A stretch of DNA of 36,445 bases from Deinococcus aerophilus (GTDB lineage Bacteria > Deinococcota > Deinococci > Deinococcales > Deinococcaceae), in NCBI RefSeq assembly GCF_014647075.1, contig NZ_BMOM01000026.1, positions 1-36,445 of the forward strand. Reading direction: 5' to 3'. The notes under the pieces are model-generated. The model was given only the letters and a program-made list of their open reading frames with translations. It made no database searches and was not told the origin of the DNA. The position numbers and the translations under genes are program-made. Every line of letters begins with the position of its first letter. Position 1 is the stretch's first letter. Of this stretch, positions 8,560 to 16,815 are shown one piece after another.

Positions 8560-8672
8560 CTCCGCGAGGCGAGCGTTCGGACTGAAGACCGTAGCGCGAC
8601 TGTGCCGGACTGACCTCGCTGCGCCGGGTGGGGCGCGCAAGTATGACCGGACTTCCCTCGGTTCCTGCGGAG
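8560..8672 (-). promoter_or_regulatory. Cobalamin riboswitch upstream of the thioesterase-nrd operon
   Basis: Three conserved blocks of the cobalamin riboswitch occur in order on the minus strand. GAGGGAAGTCCGGT lies at 8659-8646. The B12-box-like GGCACAGTCGCGCTACGGT ends at 8588. AGTCCGAACGCTCGCCT lies at 8583-8567. The ends CTCCGC (8672-8667) and GCGGAG (8565-8560) can pair as the closing stem P1. With the terminator downstream, the simplest reading is that cobalamin binding stops transcription of the B12-independent reductase. Confidence 0.82.
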
Positions 8673-8697
8673 GCTGCCCGTCGGGGCAGCGACGTCA

Positions 8698-8751
8698 CTG
8701 TACTCCATCTGCTGTGCACAGGTGGGTGGGGGCACGGCAGATGGAGTACAG
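8698..8751. repeat. Long hairpin (20-bp arms) upstream of the riboswitch
   Basis: The arms 8698-8717 and 8732-8751 pair over 20 positions with one exception, which becomes a G-U pair if transcribed from the plus strand. The 14-nt loop is G-rich. The loop motif ACAGGTGGGTGGG recurs with one change just after the right arm (8748-8760). It lies between the minus-strand riboswitch and the plus-strand ArsR remnant. It may be an operator or an RNA structure. Confidence 0.7.
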
Positions 8752-8814
8752 GCGGGTGGGCGCGCACAACCAGGCCTATACCCTCAAGCTTTGCTGTTCA
8801 TATCCCGCTCTTTC

Positions 8815-8823
8815 TGTGATAAT
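8815..8823 (+). promoter_or_regulatory. Extended -10 promoter element
   Basis: TGTGATAAT fits an extended -10 (TGn plus GATAAT), placing transcription start near 8830. A GGTTCC/GGAACC inverted repeat (8839-8855) and a strong AAGGAGG (8860-8866) follow. It would transcribe the ArsR-type remnant. No good -35 is visible. Confidence 0.45.
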
Positions 8824-8869
8824 CGGGGAGGTTCACGAGGTTCCCTGCCGGAACCGAGAAAGGAGGGCG

Positions 8870-9116
8870 ATGCCCGCATCTGGAAGTCGCGGCTGAGTCT
8901 GGAGGGCGAGCAGGCCCTGCCGGTCCTCAAGGCGCTGGCGAATGAAACCCGTCTGTTGATCCTGAGCCTGCTGACCCACAACGCCATGAACGTCTCGGAA
9001 CTGGCCGCGGCGCTGGGGCTCGCGCATCCCACGGTGAACTTCAACCTCAACCAGCTGGTGGACGCGGGCCTGATCACGGTTGAATATGAACCGGGCACCC
9101 GCGGCTCACAGAAGTT

Positions 9117-9125
<9 letters not shown>
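8870..9125 (+). pseudogene. ArsR-type HTH regulator, frameshifted at the start and truncated
   Basis: A winged-helix ArsR/DeoR-like domain is clear: VLKALANETRLLILSLL, then NVSELAAALGL and HPTVNFNLNQLVDAG, ending SQKLCS. The ATG at 8870 after AAGGAGG leads to a stop after eight codons. The HTH lies in another frame whose only nearby option is an ATC at 8878, suggesting a small indel near the start. After about 9120 the sequence turns into glycosidase coding sequence in a different frame, so the 3' half is lost. Homologues of this type usually control sugar-use genes. Confidence 0.65.
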
Positions 9126-10706
<1,581 letters not shown>

Positions 10707-10730
10707 CCGCCCGGTGCGGAGCCACGAGAA

Positions 10731-11864
10731 TCACGCCGGGGCCTCCTCGTCCGGCAGGGGCGGAATCCGGGCGACAAGCAGATGCCACCCTTCCCGGCCG
10801 TCCCGGGCCACGCACAGGTGGGTGTGAAGGGTCCCGAGCTCCTCCACGGCCCCGCGGGCGTTGCGCGTCCACCGCAGCGGCGCCGGGTCGTCCCCGTCCT
10901 GGGCAAAGGCGTGTCGCAGGCTGCGCTGCAGGGCGCTGCGGACGGTGCCGAGCAGCTCGTGTGGAACGCCGAGCGGAACGATCAGGGCGACGTGCCCTCC
11001 CGCCTTCACGGCGGGCACACTGTGCTCCAGGATCCGCTCGAGCCACGCGACGTAGCCCGCGTCGTCCGGCGTGAAGCGGTCCCTGGGCAGGTTCAGGCTG
11101 CCGGGCAGGGGGGGATGAAGGATCAGCAGGTGCGGGTGTGGGTGGGGTGAGTCCTGCAGGGCCGTGCCCAGGTCGCTGACGAGCAGGTTGAGCGGCCGGA
11201 CATGCCGCGCGCCCGGTGGGGGCCAGCGGTCGCTCGCCCAGGCGATGTGGCCGAGTTCGGTCGCGATGCGGGCGACGTTGCCCGCACCGGCCATCGGGTC
11301 GGCGACCACGCCGGGCGTGGGCTGGTAGCGGGCAATCAGGCTGCGCGCCACCGCCGGATGCAGGCCTTCGGCGTGGTCGACCTCTTCGCGGCGGTAGACC
11401 CACGCAAGGTCGCGGTGGTCGTACCGGCGCGGCGGACGTCCGCCCGGCGGCCTGGGGGCCAGCCAGCCGCGGCCCGGCGGCGGGTCCTGCTCCCGGCGCA
11501 GGTGCCCGGCGAGCTGCCGGCGCTGATCCGACAGGGAACCCGTGAGGCTCAGTCCGCGCAGCCGGCCGGTCCGGTCCTGCTGCCCCAGGGTTTCGAGCAG
11601 CTGGAAGTTCGCGCCCGCGGCGAGCAGGGCGCGGCGTTCCGGTCCCCACGCCGCGATGTAGCGCAGGTGCCGGCGGACGTAGGTCCCGCTTCCCAGGGCA
11701 TTCATGACCGCCGCTGCCGCCGCGTTCCCCCGGTCGACATCGGCCAGAAAGCGGGTCAGCAGCGCGTCGTCTCCGTCGCCGACGGTGTGGTCGGTTCCGT
11801 AGTGGGCGGCGACCGCCTCGAGCAGCGCGACATACCGTCGCCAGGTGGATCCGCCGCGGGTCAT
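10731..11864 (-). CDS. DNA methyltransferase-like protein with altered catalytic motif
   Basis: The 377-residue protein carries an AdoMet-binding motif DPMAGAGN (189-196) and acidic SD at 211-212. Its motif IV reads HPPLPG (250-255), where amino-methyltransferases have [DNSH]PP followed by Tyr, Phe or Trp. The Leu replacing the aromatic residue suggests lost or changed activity. The N-terminal 150 residues are helical, Arg-rich and unassigned. It is convergent with the GH43 remnant (24 bp gap) and divergent from the two small proteins at 12007. It could be an orphan methylase, a decayed enzyme or an RNA methylase. Confidence 0.7.
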   Translation of the reverse strand: MTRGGSTWRRYVALLEAVAAHYGTDHTVGDGDDALLTRFLADVDRGNAAAAAVMNALGSGTYVRRHLRYIAAWGPERRALLAAGANFQLLETLGQQDRTGRLRGLSLTGSLSDQRRQLAGHLRREQDPPPGRGWLAPRPPGGRPPRRYDHRDLAWVYRREEVDHAEGLHPAVARSLIARYQPTPGVVADPMAGAGNVARIATELGHIAWASDRWPPPGARHVRPLNLLVSDLGTALQDSPHPHPHLLILHPPLPGSLNLPRDRFTPDDAGYVAWLERILEHSVPAVKAGGHVALIVPLGVPHELLGTVRSALQRSLRHAFAQDGDDPAPLRWTRNARGAVEELGTLHTHLCVARDGREGWHLLVARIPPLPDEEAPA

Positions 11865-11892
11865 ATGCCCGAGAATGCCACGCCGGGGGCCG

Positions 11893-11968
11893 GTCCGTTG
11901 AACGGATTGCGGCGGCGGTTCCGGGACGGGCGTTCACACCGGCGTCCAGCGGATTCCGTTCAACGGAC
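11893..11968. promoter_or_regulatory. Two copies of a palindromic operator, TCCGTTnAACGGA
   Basis: The 13-bp palindrome occurs at 11894-11906 and 11955-11967. The second copy is the reverse complement of the first, so together they also form a perfect 14-bp inverted repeat. Centre-to-centre spacing is 61 bp, about six helical turns. They sit 29 bp before the methyltransferase start and 39 bp before the divergent start at 12007, where a dimeric repressor could control both directions. Confidence 0.7.
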
Positions 11969-12006
11969 AGACCGACCGTGATCAAGACTGGGATCAGGAG
12001 GTGCAC

Positions 12007-12471
12007 ATGACCCGCATCTGGACCGACGCCGATCCTTTCGACGAGCCCCCGCCCCACCCGCTGCTGCGAGCGATCGGTGACGCCCTCTCCTGCCTGGAGC
12101 CTGTGCTGCGCTCGGTACAGTACGACGCCGCCGGCCCGCAGCCCTGCGTCACCGTGGGCTTCGGCGGCGCGTGGCACCTCGCGGGCATCCGCATCCTCGA
12201 CGAGGACACGCTGCTGCTGGACCTGCCGGTGGGCGAGGTCGACCAGGCGGCCGAGGTTCTCGCGGCCCTGCTCGCTGAGAACCTCGGTGGCCCCTGGCTC
12301 TACCGCGTGGACGGCCCCTCGCGGGGCGCGCGCCTGATCGTCGTGATCGAGCACCTGATGCCGCTGGCCGACCTGCCCGACCTGCCGGGCCGGCTCCTCG
12401 CCGGCTGGCAGGAGAAACTCATCCGCCAGGGCCTGCTGGAGGCCCTGGGCAACGCTGGAGGCACCCCATGA
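12007..12471 (+). CDS. Small acidic protein, YbjN/secretion-chaperone-like fold (weak)
   Basis: The ATG at 12007 follows AGGAGGTG by about 6 nt and is preferred to the GTG two codons earlier. The product has 154 residues. A pattern of three strands, the segment LAALLAENLG and a final LADLPDLPGRLLAGWQEKL helix resembles the alternating strand/helix plan of YbjN or type III chaperone-like domains. The next gene has the same plan, so the two may be diverged duplicates. Function unknown. It is divergent from the methyltransferase gene and probably co-controlled by the paired palindromes. Confidence 0.65.
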   Translation: MTRIWTDADPFDEPPPHPLLRAIGDALSCLEPVLRSVQYDAAGPQPCVTVGFGGAWHLAGIRILDEDTLLLDLPVGEVDQAAEVLAALLAENLGGPWLYRVDGPSRGARLIVVIEHLMPLADLPDLPGRLLAGWQEKLIRQGLLEALGNAGGTP

Positions 12472-12917
12472 TGACCGAGCGCCGTCCCGCCCCGCCCGAA
12501 CATCCCCGCGCGGCCGCGCTGCTCGCCGCCCTCGAGCGCGTGCAGGTGGTGCTCGACGCGTGGCGCTGGGACGTGGTCGGGGAAGACCTGGTCGTGGTGA
12601 CGTTTCTGCGCCGCGCGCGCGTCAGTCTGCGGATCTGGCTGCAGGCGGACGTGATCAACCTTGACGTGTGGTGTGCGACCATTGCCCCGGACGTGAACCG
12701 GCTGAGCTGGCTGCTGGCGCAGAACCTCGGCCAGCCCTTCAAGGCCCGCGCGTGCCACGCGGAGGGTGGCCTGCACATCTACCTCACCCGGGACGTGCCC
12801 CTGGACGCGCTGGACGACCTCGGCGCACTGATCTGGGACGCGTACGAGGCCTCGCTGCTCACGGCCGGGCGCCTGCTGCAGGTGGCTCCCGCCCCGGCCG
12901 CCGACCACCGCGCGTGA
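12468..12917 (+). CDS. Second small YbjN/chaperone-like protein
   Basis: This 149-residue protein starts at ATG 12468 inside an ATGATGA overlap with the previous stop, with GGAGG 7 nt upstream. Strands (VVGEDLVVVTFL, VSLRIWLQADVINLDVW) are followed by LSWLLAQNLGQPFKARAC and VPLDALDDLGALIWDAYEA. That is the same order of elements as its neighbour and typical of YbjN-like or secretion-chaperone folds. Co-translation suggests a heterodimer. No catalytic motif is seen. Confidence 0.65.
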   Translation: MMTERRPAPPEHPRAAALLAALERVQVVLDAWRWDVVGEDLVVVTFLRRARVSLRIWLQADVINLDVWCATIAPDVNRLSWLLAQNLGQPFKARACHAEGGLHIYLTRDVPLDALDDLGALIWDAYEASLLTAGRLLQVAPAPAADHRA

Positions 12918-13164
12918 TTCCTGGGACCGCCTGGGATGTTCCGTCCGGTGTCTGGCGTCCTGTGTAGGGCGCAGGGCCCTGAGATGCTCTTCCCAGGACA
13001 CTTCGGCAGATCCCCGGTCCCCTGCCCGTGGCCGAGAGCTCTTCAAAGGTCTGGAGGGCTTCGGACGTCTGCCGGGCGCGCTGCAGGGCAACGGCATCGA
13101 CAGGCACGCTGGCGAGCATCAACATGGCGGACGGCACGGCGGTCCGGACGGGCGAGGGGTGACG

Positions 13165-13788
13165 TTACCGGTCGTCCCTCCGGGAGGCCGGCGGATCAGG
13201 CAGATGGAAAAAGTCCAGTCCGGCCGCCGGCGCTGGCAGCGCCGCAAGACCCGTGGGCCGGGTGTAGTAGGCCCAGGGAAACCACAGGGTTCCGACACGT
13301 CCCCAGCCCTGGGCTTCCAGCGCACCGCGCCCAGGATCGAAGGCGAGGACCCGGCGGTGTTCCCACTGCTGGGTGTCGCGTGTAATCAGGTGATACAGCG
13401 TTCCAAACCCCACGGAGTGCCATCCGTACCGCCCCGCGCGGTTCAGGATCTCCATCTCATCGAAGGCGGTCAGCGGACTCAGCCGGTGGGTTTCCCCGGG
13501 TGGCCAAGCCCCGGTATCGGAGGGAGGGGCGGATTTGCCGAAGCGTTGCTGCGCGGCCTGCCGGGTCATGCCGAGGGTGCTTCCGATGGTCTCCCAGCTG
13601 TGCCCCGCGCTGCGGGCGGCCAGAACGCTGGACTGCAGCAACGCCTCGACCGTTCGCTGCGCCGCGGCGGTCTGCCGGATCAGGTCGAGATGCGCCTGTG
13701 GCTCGCTGTCCAGGCGCCCTGGAAGGTCCGGGAGCGATGTGGTGATGGCCGCGGAGAGCTGCTTTTCCAGAGTGGTCGGATCGGTCAT
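13165..13788 (-). CDS. HTH-domain protein of unknown function
   Basis: The 207-residue protein has a helix-turn-helix at about 61-84 (GHSWETIGSTLGMTRQAAQQ, followed by RFG), the style found in AsnC-like or sigma-like HTH proteins of high-GC bacteria. The C-terminal half is rich in Trp, Tyr and His (about residues 100-190) and may bind a ligand. The ATG overlaps the stop of the preceding small membrane gene (ATGA). It probably represses its own promoter, which carries repeated TTGAC motifs. Confidence 0.7.
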   Translation of the reverse strand: MTDPTTLEKQLSAAITTSLPDLPGRLDSEPQAHLDLIRQTAAAQRTVEALLQSSVLAARSAGHSWETIGSTLGMTRQAAQQRFGKSAPPSDTGAWPPGETHRLSPLTAFDEMEILNRAGRYGWHSVGFGTLYHLITRDTQQWEHRRVLAFDPGRGALEAQGWGRVGTLWFPWAYYTRPTGLAALPAPAAGLDFFHLPDPPASRRDDR

Positions 13789-13973
13789 TCCTTGCTGGAG
13801 GCGGAGCGGTGGGCCAGTCCCAGGAGAACGATGGCCAGGGCGAGCAGCACGCCGGCCGCCCTGAGCAGGTAGGGTACTTCGAGGGCGCTGCTCAGGACGG
13901 CCGTCATGCTGGCGGAAAGGGCGCAGGTGGCGGCCAGCACGCGGAATCTGACGTTCTGTTCACTGGGGGTCAT
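13785..13973 (-). CDS. Small two-helix membrane protein
   Basis: The 62 residues form two hydrophobic helices (about 9-30 and 34-54) with a charged SASSKE tail. The stop overlaps the start of the HTH gene. The ATG at 13971-13973 is 6 nt from a -10 box and no ribosome site is visible, so translation is probably leaderless. A membrane protein paired with a regulator suggests a sensor or anti-regulator pair. That is inference only. Confidence 0.65.
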   Translation of the reverse strand: MTPSEQNVRFRVLAATCALSASMTAVLSSALEVPYLLRAAGVLLALAIVLLGLAHRSASSKE

Positions 13974-14316
13974 ATGTCAACTTTAGATTGACGCGGCCGC
14001 TTTGTCAACCTTTTGTTGCATTCCGCCATCTGCAGCCGCCGGGTGTGTAGACCGGTCCATGACCGTCCATGGGGAGTCCTGGAACGTCCCTGGGCATGTC
14101 CCCGCCCCGGTTGGCGTTTCTGGCACGACTTCCTGATGGTCCCCCGGGATCACTCCAGGCGGCGTGCCGGTCCGTTCTGCGTGGTCGGCAGGGTCACCGC
14201 GCAGGCCAGGGCAGGGTCATGGCCCGACAGCCGGCCAGGAAGTCCCAGTGGGTCAGCTTTCCTCGAGGTGACTGCCGCAGGTCCCTCGGGAGTGCTCCCC
14301 GTGCCCACCTCGGCCC
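13974..14316. other. Intergenic stretch with one promoter
   Basis: Apart from the promoter at 13980-14008, I see no gene or terminator hairpin here. Short frames on both strands have no recognisable content. The motif GTCCATG occurs twice near 14057 and 14067. The K+ channel gene ends at 14317. Confidence 0.4.
13980..14008 (-). promoter_or_regulatory. Promoter with overlapping TTGAC repeats; leaderless start
   Basis: On the minus strand TTGACA (14008-14003) is followed, after exactly 17 nt, by TAAAGT (13985-13980). The start codon begins 6 nt later, so the mRNA should begin at or next to the ATG. TTGAC and GTCAA form an inverted repeat around an 11-nt centre, and a third TTGACA lies beside the ATG. 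This is a likely operator, perhaps for the HTH protein encoded in the same operon. Confidence 0.65.
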
Positions 14317-15189
14317 TTAGCCTGTGCCGGACGCCGGCGGGACTTTCGGCAGCGCCTCTCCGCAGCGCCGGCAGTAGCGGGCATCTGACTGATGGGCCTT
14401 CAGGCCGCAGCGTGAACATTCCCGCGCTCCCAGGGAGGTGCCGTCCTCATGGCGCCGCTCCGCGTGGGCCTGGGTCAGTCCCACCGTGACGATGCCGGTG
14501 GGCACCGCGATGATGCCGTAGCCCAGAATCATCGCCAGCGACGCCAGCGCCTTGCCCCACCCGGTCCTCGGCGCGATGTCTCCGTACCCCACGGTGGTCA
14601 GCGTGACGATGGCCCAGTAGATGCCCGTGGGTATGCTGGTAAAGCCGTTGGAAGGACCCTCGACGACATACATCAGGGTACCGATGAGCACCACCAGCGT
14701 CAGCACCACCGCGAGGAACACCACGATCTTCGCGAGGCTCGCCTGCAGCGCCCGGGACAGCACGCGCGCCTCGGACAGGTAGCGCACCAGCTTGAGCACT
14801 CGGAAGATCCGCAGCAACCTCAGCACCCGGACGATCAGCAGCACCTGGGCTCCGGGAATGAGCAGCGCGAGATAGGCCGGCAGAATCGACAGCAGATCCA
14901 CCACCCCGAAGAAGCTGCGGGCGTAATGGGCCGGGTGCCGGGCGGACACGAGCCGCAGCAGGTACTCGGCGGTGAACAGCACGGTCAGGGCCCATTCCAG
15001 ATCGCGCAGCGGCGCAGCGTAGCGCCGCTGGAACCCGGAGACGCTGTCGAGCATCACGGCGAGCACACTGAGCACGATCGCGGCGATCAGCAGCAGGTCA
15101 AAGGCGCGTCCAGCCGGGGTGTCCGCGTCGTAGATGACGTTGCCCAGATTCACCCGCCACGCTGCCCGCCGGTCCGTCCCGCCGCTCAT
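14317..15189 (-). CDS. Voltage-gated potassium channel with C-terminal zinc ribbon
   Basis: The 290-residue six-helix channel starts at the ATG at 15187-15189 (MSGGTDRR). The S4 segment has regularly spaced Arg (VRVLRLLRIFRVLKLVRYL), and the selectivity filter is TVGYGD in the pore loop before S6. It should conduct K+ in response to membrane voltage. After S6 a cytoplasmic tail carries two CxxC pairs (CSRCG and CRRCG, about residues 263-282), a zinc-ribbon-like module that might sense metal or redox state. No ribosome site is visible. TACACT lies 7 nt before the start, so it may be leaderless. Confidence 0.88.
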   Translation of the reverse strand: MSGGTDRRAAWRVNLGNVIYDADTPAGRAFDLLLIAAIVLSVLAVMLDSVSGFQRRYAAPLRDLEWALTVLFTAEYLLRLVSARHPAHYARSFFGVVDLLSILPAYLALLIPGAQVLLIVRVLRLLRIFRVLKLVRYLSEARVLSRALQASLAKIVVFLAVVLTLVVLIGTLMYVVEGPSNGFTSIPTGIYWAIVTLTTVGYGDIAPRTGWGKALASLAMILGYGIIAVPTGIVTVGLTQAHAERRHEDGTSLGARECSRCGLKAHQSDARYCRRCGEALPKVPPASGTG

Positions 15190-15469
15190 GGCAGAAGTGT
15201 AGCGGTGCCTGAAGGCTCCCGCCATGGCGGCACGGCCCGAACCATTCACCCCGGGAGATCCCGGGGCGCCGCCAGGGTGTGGGGAGCAGACGTATTTCGC
15301 GCAGAAGTTGGAACAGGGGGGCTGTCTCTTCGGCCGCCAGCTTCGTCAAGACCGTCCACTTTCAAGAGTGGTGACCACGCGCGCCTGGCCACGGCAGGTC
15401 TGTGCGGGGCGGCCGTGGCGCAGCAGTCGGCACAGGACCCTGCCCGTCTGCCGGACGTACTATAGGGAC

Positions 15470-16549
15470 TTGACCCCGAACCCCTCTGCCCGCGCCCTTA
15501 CACCCCAAGAACATCTCCGTCAGCTTCACCACGTCTACGGACCGCTGAGTCCCGCGTTCGTCGCAGAGGAACTGCGCTGCACCCTGGAAGACGCCGCGCG
15601 TCACCTCTACGGTCCCCACGCCGGTCGGTACTGCTGGGTCGGCCTGGCGGATCTGGCCCAGCTGTCTGGGGTGGGCATGACGGCACTCAAGCGCTGGGTG
15701 CGGCGTCATCACCTGCAGAGCGCGGCCCTGAAGGGACAGGGGCGCAGCGCGAATGCGTACATCCATCTGGACGATGCCCGCACCTTTCTGTCCCGTCAAA
15801 TGGTGCTGGCGGGCCAGGAGGGTGCGGCCGACGCGCTGCTCCGGGTCACGGGAGAGGACCTGGGGCCTGCGCCCATCGCCAGGGCGGCCGCGGTGGATGT
15901 GGACTGGCAGCTGGCACGGCAGGCCGCGTGGCCCATGACTGTGGACCGGCTGGCCGAAGCGGTCTACGGCTCGCGCGCTGGTCACGCCCAGCAACAGACC
16001 CGCAAGACACTCCGGGTCTGGGAAGCCCAGGGGCGTGTCGTCTGCTTTGCCCGAGGCCTGTATGACTTGGTGCGCCCGTCTGTGGTCCTGGACCCGGGAC
16101 GCTACCGGCGCAGCGCCCTGCCGAAAGAGGACCTGCAGAACCTGCGCGCCCACCACTCGGAGCTCGCCCACTGGTCTGACGGATCCCTGGCAGCGGCCTG
16201 GCGGTCCTACAGCGCCTTCTATGCCCATACGCTGCTGCCCGTGATGGACCGCGAGGAGCCTACCCTGCTGGAATACCTGACGGTGCGGCAGTTGAATCCG
16301 GACTGGGTGCCTGAGGATGTTGACACCCGCTACGAGGAACTCTGCCGGGAAGCGGCCTTCTACCGCGTGCTGAGCGCACCGCCCCAGAGCGTGCTGAAAA
16401 CGCATCAGCCGGTGCTGAGCGCAGAGAACATCGAGGCGGGTGTGATCGACTTCAAACCCGCCGCCGAGGCGACCCGGCTGAAGATGCAGCGCCACTCGGG
16501 CAGGGACCACAGACCCAGCGTGTCCGGCCGCATGCAGGAGCGCGCGTAA
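15470..16549 (+). CDS. Protein with two putative HTH domains, function unknown
   Basis: The frame is open from 15224, but the first about 80 codons look non-coding. A TTG at 15470-15472 lies 7 nt after TACTAT (15458-15463), giving a 359-residue product as a possible leaderless gene. One HTH reads VGLADLAQLSGVGMTALKRW (about 57-76) and resembles MerR/excisionase helices. A second winged-helix-like region (MTVDRLAEAVYG and on, about 155-202) follows. The rest is helical. It may be a DNA-binding regulator or replication-type protein. A small hairpin follows the stop. Confidence 0.65.
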   Translation: MTPNPSARALTPQEHLRQLHHVYGPLSPAFVAEELRCTLEDAARHLYGPHAGRYCWVGLADLAQLSGVGMTALKRWVRRHHLQSAALKGQGRSANAYIHLDDARTFLSRQMVLAGQEGAADALLRVTGEDLGPAPIARAAAVDVDWQLARQAAWPMTVDRLAEAVYGSRAGHAQQQTRKTLRVWEAQGRVVCFARGLYDLVRPSVVLDPGRYRRSALPKEDLQNLRAHHSELAHWSDGSLAAAWRSYSAFYAHTLLPVMDREEPTLLEYLTVRQLNPDWVPEDVDTRYEELCREAAFYRVLSAPPQSVLKTHQPVLSAENIEAGVIDFKPAAEATRLKMQRHSGRDHRPSVSGRMQERA

Positions 16550-16570
16550 CCAAAGTTGCTCCACTTTGGT
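16549..16570 (+). terminator. Hairpin at the 3' end of the double-HTH gene
   Basis: ACCAAAG (16549-16555) pairs with CTTTGGT (16564-16570) across an 8-nt loop. It starts on the last base of the stop codon. There is no T tract, so termination is only possible. The following 245 bp up to the pilin operon hold no gene I can support. Confidence 0.4.
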
Positions 16571-16815
16571 AGAGCGCACAGTTCAGCGCGTCACGCTTCA
16601 GCTTGATGGTGGATTCCGAACCCGCCTTCTCTGCACTGAAGGCCCGCGGCGTGAGAGGTGGAAGCTCCACACGGGAGACCCACCACGGCGGGCCGGGCCG
16701 GGGTGGGTCTGGTGCGGATGGAGCGGCGACGCCCTCTGAGACTACTTTGGGCTACTTAGCACACCATTCGCACCCACCGGCACGTCTCTTCCTCAAGAGG
16801 TCGGGGCCCGGGGGG

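Noticed and set aside
12859..13137. A possible 92-residue minus-strand protein in the 12918-13164 gap
   Set aside because: There is no ribosome site, it overlaps the preceding gene antisense, and the sequence is low in recognisable content.
16452..16670. A possible 72-residue minus-strand protein after the double-HTH gene
   Set aside because: It overlaps the end of the plus-strand gene and its hairpin, and no domain or start signal is visible.
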